64,000 nt of DNA, from positions 806,001 through 870,000 of the forward strand of contig NZ_CP028475.1 of NCBI RefSeq assembly GCF_003047105.1, written 5' to 3'. The stretch comes from Celeribacter baekdonensis (GTDB taxonomy: Bacteria > Pseudomonadota > Alphaproteobacteria > Rhodobacterales > Rhodobacteraceae). Positions 18,739 to 28,880 of the stretch are shown here, one piece after another (the first letter of the stretch is position 1; each line of letters starts with the position of its first letter). A model generated the notes under the pieces. It ran no database searches, was not told where the DNA came from, and worked only from the letters and a program-made list of their open reading frames with translations. A program made the position numbers and the translations under genes.

Positions 18739-20364
18739 ATGTCCGTTGATTTCGCTGCACTCAAAGCGCTCCATGCCGCCGCAGGAGACCGCCCCATCCT
18801 TGAGCTTTTTCAACAGGATGAGGACAGGGCTTCGCGTTTTTCGGCGATGGCGGATGGTCTTTTGTTCGATTATTCCAAAACCAACATTGATGACGCCACA
18901 ATCAAGGCGCTGATGGCGCTTTTGGAGGCGGCAGGCGTCGCCAAGAAACGCGCGGCGATGTTCTCGGGCGAAAAGATCAATGACACCGAGGGGCGTGCCG
19001 TCTTGCACACGGCGCTGCGCAATCTGGATGGTGCCGAGGTCTTGGTCGACGGCAAGGATGTGATCGCGGGCGTGCGTCACACGCTGGCGCGGATGGATGA
19101 TTTTGCCGACCGGGTGCGGCGCGGCTCGATCTCTGGCTATTCCGGCGCACCGTTTGAAAATGTGGTCAATATTGGCATTGGCGGCTCGGATTTGGGGCCG
19201 GTGATGGCCTATGAGGCGCTCAAACCCTATGAGGATGGCCCGCGCTGTCATTTCGTCTCTAACGTCGACGGCGCCCATATCAACGATGTGCTTAAGGGGC
19301 TGAACCCGCAAACCACGCTGGTGATTGTCGCCTCGAAAACCTTCACCACGATCGAAACCATGACCAATGCCAAAGCAGCGCGCAGCTGGTTGGTCAAAGC
19401 GGTCGGCGAGGATGGGATTTCCAAACATTTCGCCGCCCTTTCCACCGCCAAAGACAAAACTGCCGCCTTTGGCATCGACCCCGATCTGGTCTTTGGTTTT
19501 GAGGATTGGGTCGGCGGGCGCTATTCTGTCTGGGGGCCAATTGGGCTTTCGCTGATGTTGGCGATCGGGCCGCAAAAATTCGCCGAATTTCTGCGCGGCG
19601 CACAAGCGATGGACACGCATTTCCGCACGGCCGAGTGGCAAGACAACCTTCCGGTGCTTTTGGCGCTGGTCGGCATTTGGCACAATCAGGTCTGCGGCTA
19701 CGCCACCCGTGCGGTGCTCCCCTATGAACAGCGTCTGGTCCGTCTTCCGGCCTATTTGCAACAGCTTGAGATGGAATCAAACGGCAAAAGCGTGGCGATG
19801 GATGGCACGGATTTGCCCTTTAACAGCGGCCCCGTTGTGTGGGGCGAACCGGGCACCAATGGCCAGCATGCGTTTTACCAATTGATCCACCAAGGCACGC
19901 GGGTTGTGCCCTGTGAATTCTTGGTCGGGCGCTTTGGTCACGAAAAGGGCCTTGAGCATATGCATGAGCTGCTGGTGTCCAACTGTCTGGCACAATCTGA
20001 GGCGCTTTTGCGTGGTCGGTCGCTTGAAGAGGCGCGCGCGATCATGGCTGCCAAGGGGCTTGAGGGGGCGGAACTTGACCGCCAAGCCCGCCACCGTGTC
20101 TTCCCGGGCAACCGTCCGTCGACCACTTTGGCCTATGAAAAACTCACGCCGTTCGTTTTGGGGCAAATCGTGGCGCTGTATGAGCATCGGGTGTTTGTTG
20201 AGGGCGTGATCCTTGGCATCAACTCCTTTGATCAATGGGGCGTTGAGCTTGGCAAAGAGCTGGCCCTGGCGTTGCAGCCGGTTTTGGCGGGCGAGGCGGA
20301 GGGGGCGGGCAAAGATGGCTCGACGCTGCAATTGGTTCAATATTTGCGGACCAAAACGGCCTGA
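18739..20364 (+). CDS. pgi: glucose-6-phosphate isomerase
   Basis: Interconverts glucose and fructose 6-phosphates and can feed recycled hexose back to zwf. The 541-residue length is normal. Motifs are [39 protein letters not shown] and [20 protein letters not shown] precedes the ATG at 18739; the in-frame start 54 bp upstream is unlikely. A 147-bp gap after pgl may hold its own promoter. Confidence 0.97.
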   Translation: MSVDFAALKALHAAAGDRPILELFQQDEDRASRFSAMADGLLFDYSKTNIDDATIKALMALLEAAGVAKKRAAMFSGEKINDTEGRAVLHTALRNLDGAEVLVDGKDVIAGVRHTLARMDDFADRVRRGSISGYSGAPFENVVNIGIGGSDLGPVMAYEALKPYEDGPRCHFVSNVDGAHINDVLKGLNPQTTLVIVASKTFTTIETMTNAKAARSWLVKAVGEDGISKHFAALSTAKDKTAAFGIDPDLVFGFEDWVGGRYSVWGPIGLSLMLAIGPQKFAEFLRGAQAMDTHFRTAEWQDNLPVLLALVGIWHNQVCGYATRAVLPYEQRLVRLPAYLQQLEMESNGKSVAMDGTDLPFNSGPVVWGEPGTNGQHAFYQLIHQGTRVVPCEFLVGRFGHEKGLEHMHELLVSNCLAQSEALLRGRSLEEARAIMAAKGLEGAELDRQARHRVFPGNRPSTTLAYEKLTPFVLGQIVALYEHRVFVEGVILGINSFDQWGVELGKELALALQPVLAGEAEGAGKDGSTLQLVQYLRTKTA

Positions 20365-20385
20365 ACGCTCGTGAAATAACTGTGA

Positions 20386-20412
20386 AAAAGGCGCCTAATA
20401 TGGCGCCTTTTC
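20386..20412 (+). terminator. intrinsic terminator after pgi
   Basis: AAAGGCGCC pairs with GGCGCCTTT around TAATAT, ending in a T-run. It closes the zwf-pgl-pgi unit, and its A-rich 5' side may also help termination of the opposing SCP2 gene. Confidence 0.85.
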
Positions 20413-20448
20413 TATGGGGTGGGTATGGCGTTGTTTGTATGTGAAGCC

Positions 20449-20742
20449 TCAACCAAACATCGCGCCAAATTTCATTGCTGTTTTCGCATCGCCGGCGATC
20501 TTCAGCTTGCCAAACAACGCCGCTTTCATCGGGTTCAAAGTCCCGGCGAGAATTTTTTCAAAACTCTCCTGATCCGCCATGATTGCGCAATCGGCACGGG
20601 CGTCAGACACCTCGACCCCTTGGCCAAAAATCACCAAATTGCCGACGTCTTTGATCCGCAATGAGACGGATTTTTCAAAATTTTCACTCTCAAGCCGCTG
20701 CAACAGCGCGGCCTTGGCGGTCTCTAAAAATGGATGTGTCAT
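20449..20742 (-). CDS. SCP2 sterol-binding domain protein
   Basis: A 97-residue single-domain SCP2-like protein (VSLRIKDVGNLVIFGQGVEV, LAGTLNPMKAALFGKLKIAGD). The fold binds lipids or acyl groups; the physiological ligand in bacteria is unknown. It converges on pgi and follows the tRNA gene on the same strand. Confidence 0.85.
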   Translation of the reverse strand: MTHPFLETAKAALLQRLESENFEKSVSLRIKDVGNLVIFGQGVEVSDARADCAIMADQESFEKILAGTLNPMKAALFGKLKIAGDAKTAMKFGAMFG

Positions 20743-20841
20743 GCGGTGTCTCCCCTTTGGGTCAAGCCCTAACGTGGACAGGGATCATCGCCCAGCGAAA
20801 CGCTGCGTCTCTTGCAAAATCTGGGGCCAAAAGGGGACGTT

Positions 20842-20915
20842 TGGAGCGGGTAACGAGAATCGAACTCGTAACTAAAGCTTGGGAAGCTGCCGTGATACCT
20901 TTTCACCATACCCGC
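20842..20915 (-). tRNA. tRNA-Gly(CCC)
   Basis: A cloverleaf can be drawn on the minus strand: acceptor GCGGGTA/TACCCGC, anticodon loop TTCCCAA with anticodon CCC at 20881-20883, T arm ACGAG-TTCGATT-CTCGT, discriminator T and an encoded CCA. One mismatch lies in the anticodon stem. It reads glycine GGG codons. Confidence 0.9.
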
Positions 20916-20995
20916 GCGCCGTGTGGGCCTAGGTAGTCAAACCGCGCGCAGGGGTCAAGTGGATTTGCACCAAACCGCGCGCAAGTTTCATCCTT

Positions 20996-23038
20996 TTATC
21001 GCCGCCGACGTCGTCCTGTGCTACCACCGGGTCCGGCGTTAAACGACGGCTCGGGCAGGGTCACCACGGCGCGCAGCCCGGTGAACGGGTCGGTGGCGTG
21101 GGGGATGGCATTGGCGGCGACAAAATGTTCCTGAAAGCGCGGTTCAATCGCGGTTTCGATCTTGGTGATGTCATGCACCAAGGCCTCGACGTCGCGCCGG
21201 GCCGCCACGTTCAAAAGCGCGATCTGCGCGCCCGTGCCCGCCGCATTGCCGGCACTTGTGACATGCTCCAACGGGCAATCCGGGATCATGCCCAAGATCA
21301 TCGCATGTTTCGGTGAAATATGCGCGCCAAAGGCCCCGGCCAAGACGACGCGTTCGACTTTGTCCGAGCCAAACTCATCCATCAACAGCCGCGCCCCGGC
21401 ATAAAGTGCGGATTTGGCCAATTGGATGGCACGGATGTCGCCTTGGGTCACCGAAATCACCGGGCCGCCCTCGCTGGACCCATCATGGATCAAATAGCTG
21501 TGGGTGCGGCCCTCGGCGCGCGCGCGCGCGGTGCCTGTGGCCTCGGCCGAGCCAATCAAACCATTGGCATCGACGATCCCGGCCATGCGCATTTCGGCCA
21601 CCGCTTCGATGATGCCCGATCCGCAAATGCCCGACACGCCCGTGACCGCCGTTTGGGCGGCAAATTCGGGATCATCAGACCACAGGTCACAGCCGATCAC
21701 CTTAAAACGCGGTTCTTTTGTGGTGGGGTCAATCTCCAACCGCTCAATCGCGCCGGGGGCGGCACGTTGGCCGGATGAAATCTGTGCCCCTTCAAAGGCC
21801 GGGCCCGTCGGAGAAGAACAGGCCAAAACGCGGGTTTTATTGCCTAAAATGATTTCCGCATTGGTGCCGACATCGACGATCAACGTCAGAGGATCACGTT
21901 TTTGCGGTGCCTCGGAGAGGGCGACAGCCGCGGCATCCGCACCGACATGGCCCGCGATCAACGGCAGGATATAGACCTGAGCTGCGGCGGCAAAAGACAG
22001 GTCCAACTCGGACGCTGCAAGGTCCATCGCGGAATTGGTCGCCAGCGCAAAGGGCGATTGCCCCAAAGGTGTCGGGTCCAGCCCCAAAAGCAGGTGATGC
22101 ATCACCGGGTTCATCACGAACACCGCCTCATAAATATCGCTGAGCTTGACCCCGGCCTCGGTTGCAAGGTCCATCGCCAGCGTGTTCATCGCCTCGCGTA
22201 CCGCAGTCGTCATGTCGGCCGCGCCCGTGTCATTCATCATCGCATAGGAAACGCGCGACATCAGGTCTTCGCCAAAGCGGATTTGTGGGTTCATCACGCC
22301 GCCCGAGGCCTTGACCTCGCCGGTGGTCAGATCGGTCAAATGCGCCGCGATGGTGGTGGAGCCGAGATCCACAGCGAGGCCATAGAGTGACGGCTCCGTG
22401 AAGCCGGGCCAGACGCCGACCAATTTGGTCACGCCCGCGCGCGCCGTGTTCAGTGCCACGGTGATTTTGTATTCGCCTTTGATCAGGGCGGCTTGCATCG
22501 CGATCAGCATCGCGAGCGGCAAGGTCTGGGGCAGGGTGGCGGGGTCCACCTGCCATTGTTCAAAGAGCGCGGTTTTCAACCGTTCCCAATCGCCGGTGGG
22601 CGCGTGCATGTCGGCCTCTTCAACCTCGACATACAGCGCGCGGGTGGCCGGGTCCATTTCGATCACACGGGTGGTCGCGGCTTTGCGCACCACTTGTTTG
22701 TGGACTTGACTTTCGGGTGGCACATCTAACACCACATCGCCTTGGATACCGGCCTGACAGCCCAAACGCCGCCCCGGTTTTAGCCCACGCACCCGGTCAT
22801 AGCGCTCTTCGACCGTGTTAAATTCGCTCAGCGCGTCCGGGTCGGCATGGATGCCGTGTTTCGCGTGTTCGCCAAAAGACGGCTGTACCTGACATTTTGA
22901 ACAAATCCCGCGTCCACCGCAGACCGAATCCAGATCGACGCCCAACTGCCGCGCCGCTTGCAACACGGTGGTGCCCGGTGCCACATGGCCGCGTTTGCCC
23001 GACGGGGTGAAAATCACCAGAGGATCAGAGTTGCTCAT
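20996..23038 (-). CDS. RamA/RACo-type corrinoid reactivation protein (ASKHA, DUF4445)
   Basis: A 680-residue protein with an N-terminal 2Fe-2S ferredoxin domain ([15 protein letters not shown], then GCQAG) and a large actin/Hsp70-like ATPase region ([44 protein letters not shown]). Such proteins use ATP and low-potential electrons to return Co(II) corrinoid to Co(I). The partner is probably the pterin-binding methyltransferase two genes upstream. The C terminus ends [12 protein letters not shown], an unusual basic tail. Confidence 0.88.
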   Translation of the reverse strand: MSNSDPLVIFTPSGKRGHVAPGTTVLQAARQLGVDLDSVCGGRGICSKCQVQPSFGEHAKHGIHADPDALSEFNTVEERYDRVRGLKPGRRLGCQAGIQGDVVLDVPPESQVHKQVVRKAATTRVIEMDPATRALYVEVEEADMHAPTGDWERLKTALFEQWQVDPATLPQTLPLAMLIAMQAALIKGEYKITVALNTARAGVTKLVGVWPGFTEPSLYGLAVDLGSTTIAAHLTDLTTGEVKASGGVMNPQIRFGEDLMSRVSYAMMNDTGAADMTTAVREAMNTLAMDLATEAGVKLSDIYEAVFVMNPVMHHLLLGLDPTPLGQSPFALATNSAMDLAASELDLSFAAAAQVYILPLIAGHVGADAAAVALSEAPQKRDPLTLIVDVGTNAEIILGNKTRVLACSSPTGPAFEGAQISSGQRAAPGAIERLEIDPTTKEPRFKVIGCDLWSDDPEFAAQTAVTGVSGICGSGIIEAVAEMRMAGIVDANGLIGSAEATGTARARAEGRTHSYLIHDGSSEGGPVISVTQGDIRAIQLAKSALYAGARLLMDEFGSDKVERVVLAGAFGAHISPKHAMILGMIPDCPLEHVTSAGNAAGTGAQIALLNVAARRDVEALVHDITKIETAIEPRFQEHFVAANAIPHATDPFTGLRAVVTLPEPSFNAGPGGSTGRRRRR

Positions 23039-23604
23039 TTCGAACCTTTCAAAGGATCATCATCACGCCAAGCGCCGCTCTCTAAGCCCTCCAAGGCCCA
23101 AGGGCCGATAGACAGGCGGATGAGCCGCAGGGTGGGAAAGCCGACATGGGCCGTCATCCGCCGGACTTGGCGATTGCGGCCCTCGGATATGGTCAGTTCA
23201 AGCCAGGAGTCTGGCACAGATTTGCGGTAGCGCACCGGCGGGGTGCGCGGCCATAACCAATCGGGTGCGTCAACACGGCGGGCACGGGCAGGGCGGGTTA
23301 TGCCGTCTTTGAGCGCGACACCTTGGCGCAAGTCTTTCAGGGCAGTCTCATCCAGATCACCCTCGACCTGCGCCAGATAGGTCTTTTCCATCTTGTGGCG
23401 CGGGTTTGAAATCCGCGCCTGAAGCGGCCCGTCATCGGTCAACAGCAAAAGCCCCTCGCTGTCGCGATCGAGCCGCCCGGCGGGGTAGACTTTGGGCACA
23501 GGGACAAAGTCCGAGAGGGTGCGACGGGTCGACCCTTCGGTGCCTTTGTCGGTGAACTGAGAGAGCACATCGAAAGGCTTGTTGAGGCAAATCAGCCGGG
23601 CCAT
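23035..23604 (-). CDS. rluE: rRNA pseudouridine synthase, RluE type
   Basis: A 189-residue RsuA/RluB/E-family pseudouridine synthase without an S4 domain. The catalytic motif is [20 protein letters not shown], and the C-terminal [12 protein letters not shown] motif is conserved. The ATG at 23604 follows ACAGGAG; the longer frame upstream only overlaps the Arg-rich end of the next gene. Its stop overlaps the start of the RACo gene by 4 bp. Confidence 0.92.
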   Translation of the reverse strand: MARLICLNKPFDVLSQFTDKGTEGSTRRTLSDFVPVPKVYPAGRLDRDSEGLLLLTDDGPLQARISNPRHKMEKTYLAQVEGDLDETALKDLRQGVALKDGITRPARARRVDAPDWLWPRTPPVRYRKSVPDSWLELTISEGRNRQVRRMTAHVGFPTLRLIRLSIGPWALEGLESGAWRDDDPLKGSK

Positions 23605-23656
23605 ATGCGCACTCCTGTTTTCATTGCGGTCCAAATACTCTAGGCGTAACAGCGCC

Positions 23657-24643
23657 TTACCGACGACGACGCCCACCGCCGCGACGCCCACCACCAGAGC
23701 CTGCCGAGGCAGAGGCGGTTGCGGCTTCGGCAAAGGACGCACCTTCGGCCACGGCGTCCATGATCCGACTAAAGCTGATCCATTGGGTGCCGTCCGGGTC
23801 GTGGTTCATCAACAGGTTGGCGGCGCGGATCGCTTCCATTTCCTGAACGCGGACCGGATTCATGATCGCGGAGGTCATGCCCGCGCCAATCGCCATAGGT
23901 AAAAACGCGGCGTTGATGCCATGACGATGCGGCAGGCCAAAGGAGACGTTCGATGCGCCGCAAGTGGTGTTGACGCCCAGCTCATCACGCAAACGACGCA
24001 CGAGGGTGAACACTTGCTGGCCCGCCGTGCGCATGGCACCGATGGGCATCACCAGTGGATCGACCACGATGTCATGGGCGGGAATGCCATAATCGGCGGC
24101 GCGTTGGACGATGCGTTTGGCGACCTCAAAGCGCACATCCGGGTCTTCGGAAATCCCGGTGTCGTCATTGGCAATTGCCACAACCGGCACGTTGTATTTC
24201 TTGACCAGCGGCAGCACGCGTTCCATGCGCTCTTCCTCGCCGGTCACCGAATTCAACAGTGGGCGGCCCTCGGCGGCCTCAAGCCCGGCTTCCAATGCGT
24301 CCGGCACCGAGCTGTCGATGCACAAAGGCACATCGACGATGGCCTGAATGCGGGCGACAAGTTCGCGCATCAAAGGCGGCTCGACAAAGTTGTTGTCAGC
24401 ATAACGCGGGTCTTCGGCCATTTTGTTGGAAAACACCGCGCCTGAATTGATGTCCAAAATGCTGGCACCACAGGCGACCTGTTCCAAGGCATCGCGTTCG
24501 ACGGTGGAAAAATCGCCCAACTCCAATTCCGCCGCAAGTTTTTTGCGGCCGGTCGGGTTGATGCGTTCGCCAATCACGCAAAACGGTTCGTCAAAGCCGA
24601 TCACAACGGTTTTGGTTTTGCTCTCAATCACGGTGCGGGTCAT
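23657..24643 (-). CDS. methyltetrahydrofolate:corrinoid methyltransferase (pterin-binding module, split MetH type)
   Basis: A 328-residue TIM-barrel pterin-binding protein ([54 protein letters not shown]). It moves a methyl group from methyl-THF to a corrinoid protein. In Phaeobacter-like Rhodobacterales MetH is split into separate proteins with a RamA-like reactivator; this gene and the RACo gene fit that arrangement, but the corrinoid and homocysteine modules are not in this window. The C terminus ends [12 protein letters not shown]. Confidence 0.85.
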   Translation of the reverse strand: MTRTVIESKTKTVVIGFDEPFCVIGERINPTGRKKLAAELELGDFSTVERDALEQVACGASILDINSGAVFSNKMAEDPRYADNNFVEPPLMRELVARIQAIVDVPLCIDSSVPDALEAGLEAAEGRPLLNSVTGEEERMERVLPLVKKYNVPVVAIANDDTGISEDPDVRFEVAKRIVQRAADYGIPAHDIVVDPLVMPIGAMRTAGQQVFTLVRRLRDELGVNTTCGASNVSFGLPHRHGINAAFLPMAIGAGMTSAIMNPVRVQEMEAIRAANLLMNHDPDGTQWISFSRIMDAVAEGASFAEAATASASAGSGGGRRGGGRRRR

Positions 24644-24646
24644 GGT

Positions 24647-24955
24647 CTATCCTTTAGCGGCAGGCTCGCGCCCGTCATTGTCAATGAGGGCTTTGAGCCG
24701 CTCTTTATCATAAGCCGCATCCAATGCGGCGGCTTTTTCATCGGCGGCCTGTTGTGGTTCGCCTTCGCAACTCACGCTCTGGTCACGCCATTCGGCCATA
24801 TAGGCATCGCCATCGGTTGCACCGATGCGCATTGCCACCCGGTCGATCGCCTGTTCAAACCGCTCGGGCAAAACCGCGCGTGCCGCACGACGTCCTCGCC
24901 CGACACGAACCTGTGCGGGGATGTCACGCCAATAGATGATGGTCATATCCGACAT
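24647..24955 (-). CDS. small 'virulence factor' domain protein (PF13769-like)
   Basis: A 102-residue protein starting MSDMTIIYWRDIPAQVRVGR, with many alanines and charged residues. It looks like the small family called virulence factor, commonly found beside corrinoid methyltransferase genes; the name carries no proven function. The ATG at 24955 begins the conserved strand. Only 3 bases separate its stop from the next ATG, so it leads the corrinoid operon. Confidence 0.7.
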   Translation of the reverse strand: MSDMTIIYWRDIPAQVRVGRGRRAARAVLPERFEQAIDRVAMRIGATDGDAYMAEWRDQSVSCEGEPQQAADEKAAALDAAYDKERLKALIDNDGREPAAKG

Positions 24956-25218
24956 GAGAGACCCTTTGCGCCTTATAAACTCTGGCAAACGCATAAAAGA
25001 AAGGGCCGCGACACGAAAGGGTTGGATGGCGTAGGACGCCTGAAAAATTCTCATCAAGATCATGAGGCGGGCGGGGGCTGCTGTGTCGTGATCACGATTT
25101 ACATCGGGGGCAGAAGGCCCCTCACCGAAATCGTGAAGGTTTAGGATCAGAAGGTGTCTTGCCGGATGTGCAGAAATCCGCTTATGGTAGGGATAACTTG
25201 ATATGGAGGGCGTGTGAT

Positions 25219-26331
25219 ATGACGCCCAAGCGTCCCACTGGTGCGGGCGCGTTCCCGAAAGCGGTTGAGACCCCCGCGCCTCTACTTGCCGATCCGGCGG
25301 AGCTTTATGCTGCGTTAGACCTCGGTACAAATTCGTGTCGTATGTTGATTGCCCAACCCAAGGGCAGTCAGTTTCATGTGATCGACAGTTTCTCGAAATC
25401 GGTTCAGCTCGGCTCCGGGTTGGAATCGTCGGGATCGTTATGTCGGTCGTCGATTTCGCGCACGATTCAGGCCCTACGGGTCTGTCGCAAGAAACTTGAA
25501 AAACATGATGTCAAACGGATGCGATTGGTCGCAACCGAAGCCTGTCGGCGGGCGAAAAACTCGCGCGATTTTTTGCGCCGGGTGCAACGCGAGACGGGAC
25601 TGCGGCTTGAGATCATCAAACCCGAAGAAGAAGCGCGGCTGGCGGTGATTTCCTGCGCGCCGTTGGTGTCGACCAAAACTGAACAGCTTTTGGTGGTGGA
25701 TATCGGCGGTGGATCGACCGAATTGGTCTGGATTGACCTCTCGACCGTGCCGCGCGCCGAACGTCCGCGCGCGATCATGCGGTTGCACACCGGGTTCAAA
25801 AACGCCGACAGCCCCTTTCCCCATGCCAAAGTCGTCGATTGGATTTCGGTGCCCTTGGGGGTTGCAACGCTGATGGAGCAATTCTCTGATGTCGAAGATG
25901 ACGCGGCGCGGTTTGCCCTGATGTCGTGGTATTTCGAAGAGAAACTTGCTGATTTCACCCCCTACGCCAATGATCCGGCCCGCGAAGGATTTCAGATCAT
26001 CGGCACCTCTGGCACGGTGACCACGGTCGCGGCCTCGCATCTGGGCCTCAAACGCTATGACCGCAATAAAGTCGATGGGTTGCGGATGACCTCGGAACAG
26101 ATCGACCGGGTGATCCGGGATTATTTGTCGATGGGCCCGGAGGGTCGCAAGCGCGATCCGCGCATTGGCCGAGATCGGCAGGAATTGATCATGTCAGGGG
26201 CGGCGATTTTGCAGGCGCTGTTGCGAATTTGGCCGACGGATCGGTTGTCTGTTGCGGATCGGGGGCTGCGCGAGGGGCTTCTGTACGCCCAGATGTCCGC
26301 CGATGGTGTGCTGGAAGAGGCGGTGCCTTAG
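25219..26331 (+). CDS. ppx: Ppx/GppA family exopolyphosphatase/pppGpp phosphatase
   Basis: A 370-residue ASKHA phosphatase. Motifs are YAALDLGTNSCRMLIAQ, RLVATEACRRAKN, VDIGGGSTELVWIDL and IIGTSGTVTTVAASHLGL. GGAGGG lies 8 bases before the ATG at 25219. Polyphosphate or (p)ppGpp turnover is likely; sequence alone does not separate the two. The 264-bp gap to the divergent corrinoid operon shows nothing further. Confidence 0.9.
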   Translation: MTPKRPTGAGAFPKAVETPAPLLADPAELYAALDLGTNSCRMLIAQPKGSQFHVIDSFSKSVQLGSGLESSGSLCRSSISRTIQALRVCRKKLEKHDVKRMRLVATEACRRAKNSRDFLRRVQRETGLRLEIIKPEEEARLAVISCAPLVSTKTEQLLVVDIGGGSTELVWIDLSTVPRAERPRAIMRLHTGFKNADSPFPHAKVVDWISVPLGVATLMEQFSDVEDDAARFALMSWYFEEKLADFTPYANDPAREGFQIIGTSGTVTTVAASHLGLKRYDRNKVDGLRMTSEQIDRVIRDYLSMGPEGRKRDPRIGRDRQELIMSGAAILQALLRIWPTDRLSVADRGLREGLLYAQMSADGVLEEAVP

Positions 26332-26370
26332 GCGCACACCTGAGACGCACAGCGGCGTAAGGACACCCAT

Positions 26371-26405
26371 AAAAACGCGGACCCCACTAGGCCCGCGTTT
26401 TTTGT
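26371..26405 (+). terminator. intrinsic terminator after ppx
   Basis: AAACGCGG pairs with CCGCGTTT around a short loop, followed by a run of T. It lies 40 bp after the ppx stop and before the convergent SYLF gene. Confidence 0.85.
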
Positions 26406-26427
26406 ATTTAAGTTCTATTTGAAAGAC

Positions 26428-26985
26428 TTACGGGATGATCCGCGTGTATTTCGTGCCTTCAACAGTGGCCCCCGCGATCAGGCCCGCTTGGCCAAAGACC
26501 ACGGCGATGACCGGGGACAGCGAGGTCATGGTTTCCGCCGAAAGGTTTTCACCGCGATTGGAGATGGCATATTCCATATCCGCACCCGCAGACCAGCCCG
26601 GAGAATTGCGGAAAGAACTCAACGCCTCATTGGTCATGAAGAACAAGACATGGGCGTATTGCTGTGCGCCGATTTGCAGGCCAAAGGTCGCTTGCGCTGA
26701 GGAGTAGTAATCCACCGACACGCCGCCAACCCGCAGCGCGCCACGGCCATAAGAGCCACCAACGCCAAAGCCCGCCTTGGTGATCAAGGGCATGACCAGC
26801 ATGCCGACGGATTTGTCACGCAGGGCCGAGGTGCCTGGGTAGTTGGAATACAGATGGTTCAGCGTCGCATCGACACGTGCGTCAATGGTGGCGGAGCCGT
26901 TGGAGCGCATCGAATTGTCACAGGCGGCCAAAAGACCCGCGCTGCCCAATCCGATCATAAAGCTCCGGCGTTGAAGTCTGTTCAT
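26428..26985 (-). CDS. SYLF/YSC84-domain lipoprotein
   Basis: A 185-residue protein with a twin-arginine-like start (RLQRRSFMIGLGSAG) and lipobox LLAAC, so the mature form is probably lipidated at Cys22. The rest is a SYLF (Ysc84) domain with GVGGSYGRGAL and SVDYYSSAQATFGLQIGAQ; this fold binds lipids in eukaryotes. Its role in bacteria is unknown. Confidence 0.85.
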   Translation of the reverse strand: MNRLQRRSFMIGLGSAGLLAACDNSMRSNGSATIDARVDATLNHLYSNYPGTSALRDKSVGMLVMPLITKAGFGVGGSYGRGALRVGGVSVDYYSSAQATFGLQIGAQQYAHVLFFMTNEALSSFRNSPGWSAGADMEYAISNRGENLSAETMTSLSPVIAVVFGQAGLIAGATVEGTKYTRIIP

Positions 26986-27142
26986 TGTGAATGCCCTTAT
27001 ACTGCTCTGTTCGGTGCTACAGGCCTTTGGCCCATTGATTTTGTGAGAGTATATGACGAAAAGCCTCGCCCTGTCATCCCGCGAAAGCCCGAAGGCCCGC
27101 GTTTTGGCGGGTTTCGCCCATGGTTTGCCTTTTGGGCGCCCG

Positions 27143-28294
<1,152 letters not shown>

Positions 28295-28346
28295 TTAGGG
28301 CGGCGTCATGCCCCAAAAGACCCAACCATAAGAAAAGAGCAGAGCC

Positions 28347-28874
28347 TTGGATATTTACGCAACCCTTTTCGAAGTGCTCGACACGCGGTCATTCTCGAAC
28401 ATGTGGTATTGGATCGGATTGGCGATCCTGTGGTCCACGGCTTCGCATTTTGTGTTGGGCGTGCCGTTTGATTTGGCGCTCAAGGCCAAGCGTCAGGGCG
28501 GCGAGCGTATGCAAGACCTTGAAGACATGGTGCGGATCAACACCGGACGGCTTTTGAACATCGCCGAAGTCTCCGGCCTGATGCTCACCGCGCTGGCGGC
28601 CACGGTGATCACTCTTTTGGGCGTGACCGGTTTTTTCTACGGCGTTGAATTTTCTCAGGCGGTGTTTTTAATGCTGTTTCCGATGAGTTTTGTTGGTGCG
28701 ATCAACATTCGCACCGCGCAAAACATCGTGACCCATGCGCCGAAGGGCGAGGCGTTGATCTCTGTGCTGCGACGTCATCGGTTTTTGGTGCAACTCATCG
28801 GCATGGTGTCCATCTTTATCACGGCGATGTGGGGCATGTACCAAAACATCGTCACAGGTCCGCTGGGGGGCTGA
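28347..28874 (+). CDS. integral membrane protein, function unknown
   Basis: A 175-residue protein with four hydrophobic segments (about residues 20-40, 75-97, 103-120 and 147-165). It starts with TTG after AAGAAAAGAG. Rhodobacterales homologues often carry the doubtful label 'component of SufBCD complex'; nothing in this sequence or its neighbours (no suf genes) supports that. It lies 6 bp ahead of mfd and may be cotranscribed. Confidence 0.75.
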   Translation: MDIYATLFEVLDTRSFSNMWYWIGLAILWSTASHFVLGVPFDLALKAKRQGGERMQDLEDMVRINTGRLLNIAEVSGLMLTALAATVITLLGVTGFFYGVEFSQAVFLMLFPMSFVGAINIRTAQNIVTHAPKGEALISVLRRHRFLVQLIGMVSIFITAMWGMYQNIVTGPLGG

Positions 28875-28880
28875 TCGGTG

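Noticed and set aside
24647..25330. Longer 227-residue version of the small 'virulence factor' protein
   Set aside because: The extra N-terminal part covers a non-coding gap and lacks a ribosome-binding site; the conserved protein begins at 24955.
28347..28874. SufBCD complex component (common database label)
   Set aside because: No suf genes are nearby and the sequence is just a four-helix membrane protein; the label is not supported.
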